A stretch of 64,000 nt of DNA. Source: Heterobilharzia americana (taxonomy: Eukaryota; Platyhelminthes; Trematoda; Strigeidida; Schistosomatidae). The position numbers and the translations under genes were made by a program. Positions 36,965-47,700 of this stretch are shown one piece after another (the first letter of the stretch is position 1; each line of letters opens with the position of its first letter). The stretch spans positions 53,248,934 through 53,312,933 of the forward strand of contig OX104127.1 of NCBI GenBank assembly GCA_944470555.2, in the 5' to 3' direction. The notes beneath the pieces were generated by a model. The model was given only the letters and a program-made list of their open reading frames with translations. It was not told the DNA's origin and did no database searches.

Positions 36965-37425
36965 GTGGTACGTTCCATGACACGTGTTTTATCCCATCTC
37001 AGAATCATGAAATGTATCTACCTACAGCTTAATGAGTGACGGTGCTCTCACTGAAACTCGAACTAAGAATGCATCACTTCAAACGTCAAAGCTTTATCCA
37101 CTAGGCTAGTGAGGAACGAGAGTCACCTCTTGTACAACCAGTACTAGTTGTAGTTTATTGATATTTGTCATTTGTACGCTCTTATTCAGAGGTCAGTCAA
37201 TTCGACTAAGTGTAACAAAGCGAAGTTACAAATGATACTCATATTACAAGTGGTAGGCCTCGTACCCCAGTAGCTTCGTGGATAACGCCTTCGCTTTCGA
37301 TGCAATGTGTACTGGGTCCAAGCCTCAATGAGAACAACATCATTTACTAGGATGCAGGTACATCCAGCTGACGAGTCCCAAATTGGATGAAACGCGCGTT
37401 CTGGATTCTACAAATATCCATAAAG
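36965..37425. mobile_element. Head-to-head SM-alpha dimer with the best-kept hammerhead
   Basis: The left arm (36970-37115, minus) has a tRNA-like head with TTATCCACTAGGCTAGTGAG and a decayed ribozyme region. The right arm (37255-37425, plus) has box A AGTAGCTTCGTGGATAACGCC, a box B-like GGGTCCAAGCC and a core-intact hammerhead. The roughly 140-base centre begins GTCACCTCTTGTACAACC. Confidence 0.78.
37355..37410 (+). ncRNA. Hammerhead ribozyme with intact conserved core
   Basis: CTGACGAG at 37368, stem II GTCC/GGAT (closing G-U), GAAA at 37389-37392, palindromic stem III ACGCGCGT, and cleavage triplet GUU after 37400. Stem I is CATCCAG/CTGGATT. All core positions (CUGANGA, GAAA, NUH) are kept. 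GUU is cleavable in known hammerheads, though more slowly than GUC. The two-base stem III loop implies weak activity as a monomer. Confidence 0.82.
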
Positions 37426-37698
37426 TAAGCTATATCTATATGTTTGTTGAGAATACGACTAAGAATGAAACGATGGATAACTTATCTTCTAGATTAGGAA
37501 ATACAAGCCTTCGCATTTCATACTTCATAATCTTTTAAACTAAAAACTACATTCTTACTCGCAAACTGGCATATCTTTCATTTAACAGATTTTATTTTTA
37601 CAGAGGTTTCTCATCAACAATATGTTAATTTGTTAGTTTTATAAGTCATCAAAAATTTTTTCAGTCTATTATATATGAAATCACTTTTATTTATATAG

Positions 37699-37861
37699 AA
37701 ATATTCAATTATTCAGAAAACTATGATAATCATCTGGGAATTAAGTCAGACCTGTGTTTTCACCTGGACATTTATAGAAGGATTTCATATTCATGAATTA
37801 ATCGTTGTATCAGTATTTCAAACGTCAGTAAATATGTATCCTTTAATGTTTGCAGCGTGGA
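37699..37861 (+). CDS. Class B GPCR exon d: TM3 and ICL2
   Basis: Translation through WELSQTCVFTWTFIEGFHIH carries the TM3 signature (normally L-V-E-G-x-Y-L-H) with the conserved Glu. It continues through ELIVVSVF into the second intracellular loop and ends at AAW plus one base before donor GTAAGT (37862), phase 1. Two in-frame acceptors are possible: TATATAG (start 37699) or ATTCAG (start 37717), which would drop six residues. The upstream one has the better pyrimidine tract. In the family a Cys lies 21 residues before the TM3 Glu; here that position is Gln (long form) or Leu from exon c (short form), so the disulfide partner is absent either way. Confidence 0.92.
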
Positions 37862-38439
37862 GTAAGTCTTGAAGTCTCTTTTTTTTAATGTTTTCACAAA
37901 GTGTTTTACTTGTTTAGTTATTTTCTTTTATGTCATTAGGACAATATTTTTACTTAAAATATTCGGGATAATTTTTTGAAACAAAACGTAAGATAGTTAA
38001 GCAATAGTGGGATTTCCTCGTTTGTTAACAGAAAATCCATTTAAAGAAACTGTCGGTGAGTTTGTTTGGTCGGCTTAATCATCAAGGAATCATGAATTAA
38101 TTCGTCACTTATGATAATATTCAACCTAACCATCCAGTCCATTGTTGGCCAGGATACCTTCAACCTAACTGTTATATTCTGGAACATATCACATTCGAAA
38201 TATAAAGATCATAATACAGAATTGTAGGAGCTGTAGGGACCTTAAAATGCCAAAGAAATATATCCTCTGACGCTAAAAAAAACAACCTCTCAGAAAATAT
38301 CTTTCTTTTTGATTAAGTTCCACTACATGCAGCAACAAACACAAACCCTGAGCACGGTATTATTAGCTAATTCTCTGTAGACATATTTTTCATACTATAA
38401 TGTGGAGAAATTAAAGAGTGAATAATCAAGTTTCACTTA

Positions 38440-39360
38440 GCAAAACGAATTTTGCACGATGAAAAACAACATTCGCACTTCTGAGCATATCCTGAAGAAT
38501 ATGAGTCTTAGAGGTATGCAAGGTTTAAATAGTGAAATTCTCTGGCACATACCTGATAGTCTACATAAAGCTGATGAATTAAAGTCGTTTAAAGTGACCG
38601 ATAAACAAAGGGAAACTCACTATTTCGTGGTTTATTGAAACAGTTACAACTAAAAGTCTCAAACCTGATCTGTGTATTCGCAAAGATCATATTGTCATTC
38701 TTGAACTACGTTGGTAATTTTAACTACCTACGTTTTTATTAGTAAACTATTTCATGACTTCATGACTCAGTTTTTCTGATCACTCTGTTTTTCTTCCTAA
38801 TTTAAAATGTACTCTCACTTTCTCAGTTGCATTCATCTTATAGTTCAATATATTGAAAACCGGATGACCTTTTATTATGCTTAAAATTACTAAGGCAATG
38901 CAAGAATGAAAAAAGTATCTTTTGCGAATACATAGATCAGGTTTGAGATTTTTAGTTGCAATTACTCCAGCAAACCATGAAATAGTGAGATTGCGTTGTT
39001 TACTAGTCGCATTGAATGACTTCAGTTCATCAATTTTATGTATACTATCAAGTAAATGTTAAAGAATTACGCTATTTAAACTCTTTAAATCCATGAGGCT
39101 CAAATTCTTCAGGATATGCTGAGAAAAGCGGACAAAAACGCTTTTCCTCATTCTTCCATTGTATCTGGTGTGGCACATAAATGCCAATTGGTAGGTACAG
39201 TTGGGAGTAACAACAGTTGAGAACATGTTCACTTCGAAATGTCTCAATGAGGATTTGGTCTGCTACACATAAACTAACTTGGTGGCTGTATTGGTATTTT
39301 CTGAACATCACTCAGTCTATGGTTCATCTATGTGGTGAGTTCAACCCATTTTAAGTTAAG
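38440..39360. mobile_element. PLE endonuclease ends as a tail-to-tail inverted pair
   Basis: Minus strand 39311-38900: YNGRMRKSVFVRFSQHILKN and LSLMDLKSLNSVI, a YIG-type endonuclease end. Plus strand 38450-38700: EHILKNMSLRG and then SQTCLCIRKDHI. 38640-38690 is the reverse complement of 38905-38955, and 38490-38540 matches 39060-39115 in reverse. The centre is at about 38.8 kb. It lies in the intron between exons d and e. Confidence 0.72.
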
Positions 39361-40269
39361 GTGAAGATGGCCAAGCTTTTTGACAAATGCACTGCACTTG
39401 ATTCTCTTTGTAACGACCCTACCATACTTGTTAGTGAACGTTTACAGGTGGACGTTTTCGCGCACTGTCCGATAAAGGCCAGTTCTATCTTTTTCGAATT
39501 TTCATTCTACCACTGTATAAATAGTTAACCTTTAAGTAGTGGTAACAACTTCAGCATTGTCAGTCATCCTAAATAATCTTCGTTACCTTCCATCTCAATT
39601 CTAAACGTTCTTGTGTAACACATTTTTTGTCATGAGAATTATATTCTGTAGGCTGTAAGATGGCTAATAGAGAATCCACCTACAAGCTACTTGTGTTCTC
39701 CTAGCTTTATTCGAATTCCTGAAAGAAAGGAATTGCATGAAGATCTTTCTTTATGTTGAAATATCACTGAAGAACCAACTTAAGTCTTAGACATGCTGTA
39801 AATTTTACTAGAAATGCCATTTCTGGTTCTTTTACTATTGTTTGTAAGCGGTTTTTATAAAGTTTATAGAGTAGTTAACAAGTAAGTTTATCTCTCCACT
39901 ACATTTTATTTCCCAAGTTTACTTAAATAGAAAGCAGAGGATATCGTGTGAAATTGAAGTATAGTTATCTTCAAACACTGATATTTCCCCAAAGAGATTT
40001 TCTTTGTTTTATTTTGTAATTAACTATTCTGTAGTACAGTGCTGAAGCGTTACACTTCCACTAACCACTTGACTAAGTCCACATGACTAACATTTTCAAT
40101 GATAATACTGGTGAACCAGCTCAGAATAATTAGAACTTTTAAAAGTGACCATCTGAATAACATACCAATGAGTTTAACTCTATTCCTTTCTGTTGGTTCA
40201 ACTTTTAACCTTTCTAACTGTCAACTAACACATTTACCAACCTTTCTAACTAAATTTTATTTTTTCCAG
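39361..40269. other. Intron d-e, no recognised features
   Basis: No repeat or exon recognised up to the exon e acceptor tract. Confidence 0.5.
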
Positions 40270-40333
40270 TTGTACCTATTTTTATAACGGGATTATGGTT
40301 AATTGCTTGGTTGTGCATAAATACAACAGATGT
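40270..40333 (+). CDS. Class B GPCR exon e: TM4
   Basis: A small 64-base exon between acceptor TTTTTCCAG and donor GTAAGT (40334). The leading TT completes Ile with the A from exon d; VPIFITGLWLIAWLCINTTD follows. Joined to the preceding AAW it gives W-x-x-P, the class B TM4 signature (GWG-x-P), with the first Gly replaced by Ala. It ends in phase 2 (GT), completed to Val by exon f. NTTD adds a possible glycosylation site at the start of the second extracellular loop. Small exons of this kind are common in trematode genes. Confidence 0.9.
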
Positions 40334-40482
40334 GTAAGTCATACTTTTATGATTCAATAAAGCAGTTACCAAAAGTATTTTATACTAATGTATGGTTTCT
40401 TTTAAACTGTTCTTACTTATTGGTTACCAACCTCCACACGACACATAATTTGTTTTACAATAATAGTAATAACAATAATAAT

Positions 40483-40690
40483 AGCAGGTACATCCAGCTC
40501 ACGAGCCTACAAATAGGAGGAAATGCGCATCCTGGATTCTACTGCTAGCCAGGATCCATCATTAACATAATTAGAACGTTGGCAATATCGAGGCATCCGC
40601 ACAGGAGCCCATATGCCAATAGAAACCGATCAATTCGGTCCAATCAACGACGGTATCATATAAAAACAGTTATACTAATACTATAATAAT
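40483..40690 (+). mobile_element. SM-alpha SINE 3' part with mutated hammerhead
   Basis: It begins inside the element at GCAGGTACATCCAG. The core reads CTCACGAG (G5 to C); GAAA, ATGCGCAT and the ATC triplet are kept. The family tail GGCATCCGCACAGGAGCCCA and CAATTCGGTCCAATCAACGA follow. It lies just downstream of receptor exon e. Confidence 0.78.
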
Positions 40691-40739
40691 GATATACTCA
40701 TACTAATAATACTGATAATAATAATTTATTCCAAACAGG

Positions 40740-41250
40740 ACTTGTAGTACAGTGTTGAATTTTCACCATGTAATAGATCAACATATTCATTTCCTGTACA
40801 ATTTCTTCAAGCGAACTAATCACTGTATTTGAATACTTTCAATAATAACATTAATAAAAGCCACAATGTAAAACAGTCACCTGGTATTACATTAGCGAAT
40901 GGTGAATAAATAGGATATCGAGAGCAATTTTGGTGGTAGTAGTTTACTCAGCCAATACGGAAGTGTGTAATTCAACATAGGTATACTAGGAATAATAATT
41001 TACTGTATTTCTACGCATTTATAAACCCATCTCTTATTAGTGTATCGCTTATTCATTATTTTGTTGTTGGCTTGAAAACGGCAATATGAAATCATTTTAA
41101 AATTGTGCAAGAGTACTTGACGCATTTAAAAGGCATTTAAACGATTAAAACAAATTGAAAGAGGTGGATTTGAAGAAATAAATTTTGGTGAAAATTTTTG
41201 GTACCTAAAAATTTAAGCAATGAACTTTACCTTATGAGGAAGTTGCTTTA
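40740..41250 (+). repeat. Second copy of the 11.34-11.85 kb non-coding repeat
   Basis: See the copy at 11341-11850; order and orientation are the same, and it again follows an SM-alpha SINE. Confidence 0.55.
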
Positions 41251-41389
41251 CTGTAAAACAGGGTCGGGTAAGTCACTCTCCTAGCAAACTAGGAAATGAA
41301 ATAATTTTATCGGTTGCTTATGTCAGTTTCCGTTAGAAACTTCTATATTACTATGAATAACAGTTCAACTGAACTTTCAATTTCCGTTT

Positions 41390-41505
41390 TGGTGTTTGAG
41401 GTGATGAGTGCCGAGTTCGAATCCCAGTGGGAACAATAACACTCACTAGGATGCAGTGAATCCTAAACACGACGAAGTGCACGTCCTGGATTCTAATGTT
41501 AGTCA
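41390..41505 (+). mobile_element. SM-alpha SINE with internal deletion
   Basis: Box B GAGTTCGAATCCC and AACACTCACTAGGATGCAG are followed directly by AATCCTAAACACGACGAAGTG and CACGTCCTGGATTC. The CUGANGA half of the ribozyme is deleted. Confidence 0.65.
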
Positions 41506-41804
41506 ACAAAATGAGTATAGCCTGGTACTATTTCAGTTACTGTTGTGGACAACTTGATTTCATGTCTTTTAAACATTTGAAATACCATATATTATGTGAA
41601 ATAATAAAGGTTACTATCATTCACAGAGTATTTGGCAGACTAAGTGTATTTTCAGTTGAATGAATCTTTTTTCCATGTTATCAGGCGATAAAGGTTTATG
41701 TAGAAGGAAAAAAACAACTTAAATTGATACTGTTTTTCAAAAAGGTGTAACGTTTAAGGCAGTTGATTTTCCAGTAGTTTGATTACTCCATAAACAAGAG
41801 ATAT

Positions 41805-42490
41805 AAGCGAACAATATTGTTTTCAATTAGATCCCCTTCAGGCTTAACTCTAACACAAATAGCCTAATATATATATAAAAAATTCAACCAATCATGTAGA
41901 TAAGAACATTGTTTTCATGATTATACACCACATTGCATCTCATCTTTCAAAAGGTATTCAAACTCGTCTGTTACACATTGTAGAAGCTGTAGGAATTCGA
42001 GATAATAATCATAGTCTTTGTATTCAGAAGAAATTCGTACATCCCTTATCTCTCCATTGGTCAGCGATTACTTACTTAATAACTTCATCATTCAGTGTTT
42101 TTCCTACCCCTTCTCTTAGTCCCCACGCCTTTCATTCACTTACTGTATTTGTCTAGGCTTTATTTATCCACCCACCTCACCGTTCACTATTACGTATGTA
42201 ACTTTTATTCTCACAAGGTTTTGACGCATTCTGATTATCGGAGTGTCTACATTTTCATCCTGCTATCTTGGTTCTTATCATCATGTATATTGGATGTAAT
42301 TTAGTCAACGTTATCACTTTCATCAATTTCATTATTATTATTTGTATCATTATCTCCACCATTATATGAAACATTTATCGCATCAACCGACAAATCTACA
42401 TGATTGTTTTTTTTATATATATTAAGCCATTTGTATTAGAGTTAAGCCTGAAAAGGATCTGATTGAAAACAATGTTGTTCACTTATATGT
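41805..42490 (+). mobile_element. Short PLE derivative bounded by inverted terminal segments
   Basis: The plus-strand core 41917-42156 encodes the PLE C-terminal stretch (IIHHIASHLSKGIQTRLLHI, EAVGIRDNNHSLCIQKK). The left edge 41806-41866 (AACAATATTGTTTTCAATTAGATC) is the reverse complement of the right edge 42414-42485. The same terminal segment starts the PLE at 62836. The whole is about 680 bases, far shorter than a complete PLE. Confidence 0.75.
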
Positions 42491-43329
42491 CATGCTTCAT
42501 AAACAACGGATTCATCAAAAGTAACTTACAATCTTCCTTACTACAATTCTACAAGAAGTCTGATTTTTTTTACAGTTGGTTTCTCTCATCATATTCAATT
42601 CCTCTTATTGAGTTTAAAGTTCTTTAGTTCATACATTGTGCTTACTCAAAATGATTGTAGCTCATTAGGGTAAAACCTACGGTTTTGAGAAATTGTACTT
42701 GTTCCTTTAGCAAACACGTTGCTTACCTTGGCATTTGATTCATAGAAGCGTGTATGTGCCATTTGTTCCCTCAGTTCAAGGTATACTTAAGAATAATATG
42801 CGTGTATCAATACCAATCTGGAAAGATTTCAATGTTATTCCAATCATATAATTTGTGTAATCTAGGATATTTTAAAAATATAAAGTAGCTGAACGAAGAA
42901 AATGCTCTTCCAGACAAGTCATTTTCAACAGCCGTAAAACCGTAATTATATCCACAACAGACAAACAGATCACTGTCTTATTGGCTAATGGGTCAACATT
43001 AGGTCGTCAAAACGGATTGTTCTAGAAGGAAATAGTGGTTACGTCGTGGAATTAGAAAGGGATTGCGTAACCATTTGTGTATAAGGAAAATATACAGTAC
43101 ACTAACGTGATGAGTAACAGGTTAATAATAGACAGATTGGAAATAATAATACTAATTTTAAACCTGAGAATTTTAATCGGAGATCAGTGTCAACATGTTA
43201 AGATATCACAAAGTAGGCCATAAAGTAAAAATAGAAAGTAATGATAATCAATCAGTGCGACTAAAGTAAATAATGAAGCAATAAAGAAACTCAGTGAAGA
43301 CTCATGACCACGGTAAAATCAGAGAATAC
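42491..43329. other. Intron e-f, no recognised features
   Basis: Possibly decayed PLE non-coding sequence, but no block could be assigned. Confidence 0.4.
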
Positions 43330-43930
43330 ACATTGATCTATTGTATGCAGAGGTCAGGCTTTGCTTGTCGGATTACCAACGTTTCTCGTATACATAAATG
43401 ATGAAAACGAACTCCTTTCGAGCCATTTGGCTTGATTTTGTGTAACATCTTGAAAGAAGACTGTGGAAAAGCAACATGATCAGAGTCGATCAAATGATCC
43501 AAAGTGAAACTGTTGCTTGACTTACGTTCTTCCCTGAACAGCCAGGCAGGATGGTGCTCAAAGATACTTTTGAAAAGACTGAGCTTTTTGCGGCAATTTA
43601 ATAATAATAATGCTGGATTGTTTGAATCTTGGGCTGCGAAAATTTTCCCACTGAATGTAATACATGTAACTTCCCTCTTCCACCTTTTTTCCATCATTCA
43701 AATATGTCTTCAAATCATTTAATACACTCGCGAGTATTTCTAAAATGTTTTCAACCAACAATTAAAAAATATCCCAATAGAATGCACAAAAGACATCATG
43801 GCATGTGGAAGTTGACTTTCAAACTCACGAAAGTAAATAAAATTACGATTTCTGAAAGTGGTTGTAAGGCGTCACGAATTCAAGTGGTAATCGGGCAAAA
43901 CCCCTTAGTGACTGAAGTAAGATGAAAATC
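43330..43930 (-). mobile_element. PLE endonuclease C-terminal fragment
   Basis: Minus-strand frame 43697-43338 reads FEHHPAWLFREERKSSNSFT, LDHLIDSDHVAF and then IRETLVIRQAKPDLCIQ. This is the final part of a PLE protein (E-H-x-P-x-W-L, then A-x-A-I-R-x-x-K-P-x-L-C-x-Q). One open frame of about 100 codons survives. The 5' side (43690-43880) is the repeat shared with 23.6-23.8 kb. A family-3 SINE follows directly at 43900. Confidence 0.75.
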
Positions 43931-44055
43931 TGGTCCGTAGTTGGACCTTGTAGCTACGTTGGTAAAACATCTGATGAGATATCCGGTGGTAGCTGGTTCA
44001 AATCTGGTCACGGTCTAAATTTTCATTTTACATTCAATCATTACCCAGCATAAAT
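43900..44055 (+). mobile_element. Family-3 SINE
   Basis: Head GGACCTTGTAGCTACGTTGG, box B GGTTCAAATCTGG, then TAAATTTTCATTTTACATTC and AATCATTACCCAG. It follows the PLE fragment and the usual linker (ACTGAAGTAAGATGAAAATC). Confidence 0.72.
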
Positions 44056-44323
44056 TTCTGAAAGAGTTAGCTCGCACCACAGATCTTCCTACTGAATTCC
44101 GCCTCTTCAACTAATTGGATATTGATACGTAGTTTCATATGCTTTTCCTTGAAATTTTGAAGCATACCATTTTCTTGTGAATACTTTAATTGCAAAGAAT
44201 ACTTTCAATCACAATGTTATAGGAAAGAAGCTTAAACTTCAGGATATTCTTATAAAAATGTGTAGCATTCTTAGTTGTCATAACAGCAGAATAAAGTAAT
44301 ATTTTTGGTTTTTTAATATTCAG

Positions 44324-44393
44324 AAACTGGTCTTTTTATACGTTTCATTCAACTTACTGGATACCGAATAGTTTCAGATTAGTTCTATTATCT
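44324..44393 (+). CDS. Class B GPCR exon f: ECL2 and start of TM5
   Basis: A 70-base exon after acceptor AATATTCAG, ending at donor GTAAGT (44394). It gives VNWSFYTFHSTYWIPNSFRL and then VLLS. This fits the family order C-W, about ten residues, Y-W-I-x-x-x-P/S, then TM5, but the invariant Cys before Trp is Asn here (NW rather than CW). Phases match on both sides: phase 2 in and phase 0 out. It was recognised from phase, position and the YWI motif, because the exon is too short to stand out by length. Confidence 0.88.
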
Positions 44394-44649
44394 GTAAGTT
44401 ACTTTTATTATCTGCTCTTTGTTGAAGATTTTCATTAAGCATTAAAATTATTGTTTATGTTTTACAAAGGTTTTAATGAATTTGATTGTACTTATAAACC
44501 GTTAAATGTTAAATAATTTGAACACTTGTTTTGATTGACAAATGATCATTTAAAGACCTGATTATTGGTTCTGAGAATCAGAGTGCATAATAAAAGGTAA
44601 CAATTACTCCATAACTAGTATCCTGTGAACAACTAATTGACTCGTGGAA

Positions 44650-45880
44650 AAGAGTTGCAGCTCAAGATGAGGATGACTGTAGTTTGGTTTTCTTTGAGCT
44701 TTGCTATTTGTCATGGATGTTTCATCACCTGGTTTGGTGAGATTCTCAGCAATAACTTCATAAAGAAGTGAAGCATATTTGAATGTTACACAAATGTTTG
44801 GATAGTGCTTATTTATTGACCTTGAGCTTTGTCCAATTGTAAGTTGAGTAAGAGATTTCTGTTACATCATTTACCTCTATGACCCCAAATTTCTTTCGAT
44901 TACGTTGGGGTGGGATTGTGTTATTTGGTACTTTCACACACTGCATCTAGATAGACTGCAGATCACATCAATCTATCCACATGTCTGTTGAATAATGTTT
45001 TTTTGGAATACCATTCTTCTAGAAATTCTGTGGCTACTCTTTTGAAGGATTCCACATTCTTTCAGTCAAATTTATAATCAAGATTGTCTGCATGCACTAA
45101 AATTAAGGAAGCTGCGTCATCTCATTTCACTGCAACTCGACTTTCATGAATTCTATGAGCAATCCGATGACTAAACTGGTAGACATAGTGTTGCAAATAA
45201 TCTTTGCGATTGATTTCGTAAGTTATATTCTTCCTGTCTTCTCTTGGGAATGAATCCTATGGCTTGCACAACATGCTGCTCAGTGATTCCGTCGGTTTGT
45301 GTGCTACTCCAATTCCAGAAAGAAGAAGTAGTCGGTTGACAGTTTCTGACACGTCATTATTGCATGGTTGCGCAACACACCTTCTGATTTGAAGTGATTG
45401 CCCTGTCTTTACTTCTATTAGTAAACATTTTTTGATAAAGTCAATTGGATAATCACTGACATTGAATACTTCTTACAGGTATTTTGTTATAGCTTTCCTT
45501 GATGGTTCAGTACTGCAAAGTGCTTTGGTGTTCGAGAATAGTTTTCGCACACAATGTTTCTTATGGACTGTAGGATAATTGTTGTTGTACAAATTTAGTC
45601 AATATATTCAGTTGCCCCGTACACTTGAGTTTGTAAAGTCCAATTCATGCGTTCAGCTAATGATGCGATCTCAGACCAAAGTTTTGATGTCAGCTTCCCC
45701 TTCCTTTGTGGAGTGAATTCCTTTGAATGTTTGATTGGTTAGCTTCAGCTTGTCTTCTGTTTTATCCATCTTAGGAATTATGAATGCATCGCTGACGTAG
45801 TGAATCCATATTTTTTGGTTGAATGAAACTCTTAGTGTGAAAAATGATATAACGTTGGCAAAAGTTATCAAAATCAGTGT
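44650..45880 (-). mobile_element. Penelope-like element, longest endonuclease-region remnant
   Basis: Minus strand from 45880: FIIPKMDKTEDKLKLTNQTF, then a region with YPTVHKKHCVRKLF, then LLLLSGIGVAHKPTESLSSM, NITYEINRKDYLQHYVYQ (GIY-YIG core), SHRIAHRIHESRVAVK, then HADNLDYKFD and FLEEWYSKKTLFNRHVD near 44980. The order matches the PLE region from RT thumb to endonuclease. Several stops are present. It lies between exons f and g, opposite in strand to the receptor. Confidence 0.78.
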
Positions 45881-46615
45881 TGATTTAAAGGACTAAAGCG
45901 GTGAGAATTTAGTAAACTGTAGGTAGCATGAGTACTCGACATAGACACGTTTCTACGGTAACTGATAGTAGCTATTGAAGAGTTTTAGAATCTCTGTTTC
46001 CTACTGTTCATAGGTTATGAAGGGCGATTACTGAGTATGTGCATTATTTTCATCGAAAAGCCACGCAAAATATGATCGTGATCATGGAGAATAATAATAC
46101 CGTATCGACAGGGATGTTTTCCCAATTTTTGTTACCAGCAACTTTTTACTGAGAGGAAGAATAATGGTACATAAAATAGTTCTTATCAGAAGCCAAATTT
46201 TGAAAAGCTGGTCAAGAGAGATTATATAGTCAGATAGCTTGACAATATCTACTGAGGCATATTTGAGACAAGATATCAACGAAATACACTTATATCCTAT
46301 GAAATCTTAAACAGTAGCACAGATTTTTATTTGTCAATGTTACCTGGTTACCTACGCTTGATATACGAACAAACCAAAGCAATCAATCAACGTGTACTAT
46401 TATGCTAAGTCCCTTAGTTTGGTAACTACATTAAAAAATAGTTTATAGAATTCTGTCAGCTCTCATGACTAGAAAATATGAAATTGATAACTGACCAATA
46501 GATGATGTACAAATTAATCGAGATATTTATTCAAGTTTTTTCTACTGGTAATCACTTAATCATTCATTCTTATACGAAAAAGTTACATTTTGTGTATTAT
46601 TCATATTTTTCACAG

Positions 46616-46701
46616 ATGAATATGGCTTTTCTTATCAACGTAATCCTAGTTCTTGTCAGAAGATTTCAGACTAATGAAGCACCAGAAATTCAAAAACTAA
46701 G
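46616..46701 (+). CDS. Class B GPCR exon g: TM5 and ICL3
   Basis: The exon follows acceptor TTTTCACAG and ends at donor GTAAGG (46702), with 28 codons plus two bases. MNMAFLINVILVLVRRFQTN holds the conserved TM5 Asn and the basic VRR at the cytoplasmic end. EAPEIQKLR continues as the third intracellular loop into TM6. AG is completed to Arg by the A of exon h, giving LRKAVKAT, the K/R-x-x-K-A-T entrance to TM6 that contacts the G protein in this family. Confidence 0.92.
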
Positions 46702-47404
46702 GTAAGGGAATTTTTCGATCAAAGTTACTCACCGAAGATATTCTACAAGTTGCAAAGTCAGACAAACGGAAACTTTAAAATGACATTTGATCGGTAATAA
46801 CCAACTACCTAACCACACATTCACACACGCAACTGAGTAAAATGGAGTCAAAAAGTCAACCAATCAGATTCAGCATAGGCCTACACACTTATCAACTGAC
46901 CAATCAGGTTACACTGAACCAAAGAAGCAGACTACTAACATCCAGGTCCAATTAATTCCTTCACTTTGTTTCCTGCAGTGATGAAAACATCTAGTATGAT
47001 GTTGAAACACACAACTTCAGCTACAAATATTTGCCATAATTTTTATCACCATAAGTAAATTTATATGCACATTGTTATTAAATGATAACATTTCACAATT
47101 TGATGATGCTATCCAGTTTAACAAACTGCTCTTCATCCGTTTAACATATCAGTCATCCCTAATCAACAGGTTTGTTTAATTAGGTTCAATCTAATGTAGC
47201 TGTAAGCAAGTCTGAGAGTAGGATTGACCAAACATTTAAATTGGTTTTAAGAGTGACATAACTGTAAACACTTGCAGTGTAAGGAGAAGTAAAATGATTG
47301 TTTTCCTCTAGCCGCATAACCCTTGTTTGAGCAATATAAAACTAATCACTGAGAGAAAGCCCAAAGAATTATTATTTGCCTGCTAATCAAGATGTATATT
47401 TTTA
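46702..47404. other. Intron g-h, no recognised features
   Basis: Unique AT-rich sequence before the SINE cluster. Confidence 0.5.
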
Positions 47405-47700
47405 TGTTGTGTAGTGGAATCCAGGATGGGCGTTTCGTCCTATTTAAGACTCCTAAGCTGGATGTACGTTCCTCCCTGTGTGAGATGTTTTTCTCGCTAG
47501 AACTCTAACTAGGAGCCAATCTCTTCAAACGCTAAATAGGATGAAATGTATTACTCGGGTTTCTCTGTTAGCCACTGCAAATCACTAATATACAATTCGA
47601 CCACAGGGAATATCGAAGCATCTGCACAGGGACCCATATGCCAACAGAGACAGATCAATCCGATCCACTCAAAGACGAGATAATATAATCAACATCTCTA
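47405..47700. mobile_element. SM-alpha SINE pair, degenerate, with family tail
   Basis: Minus-strand hammerhead at 47414-47470 with CTTAGGAG (G5 to U), GAAA and triplet ATC. A short plus-strand piece (AAATAGGATGAAATG) follows at 47535, then the tail GCATCTGCACAGGGACCCAT. An inverted, truncated pair. Confidence 0.62.

Noticed and set aside
43504..43925. Open frames of 72 and 98 codons on the plus strand
   Set aside because: They are antisense to the PLE endonuclease fragment and run into a SINE.
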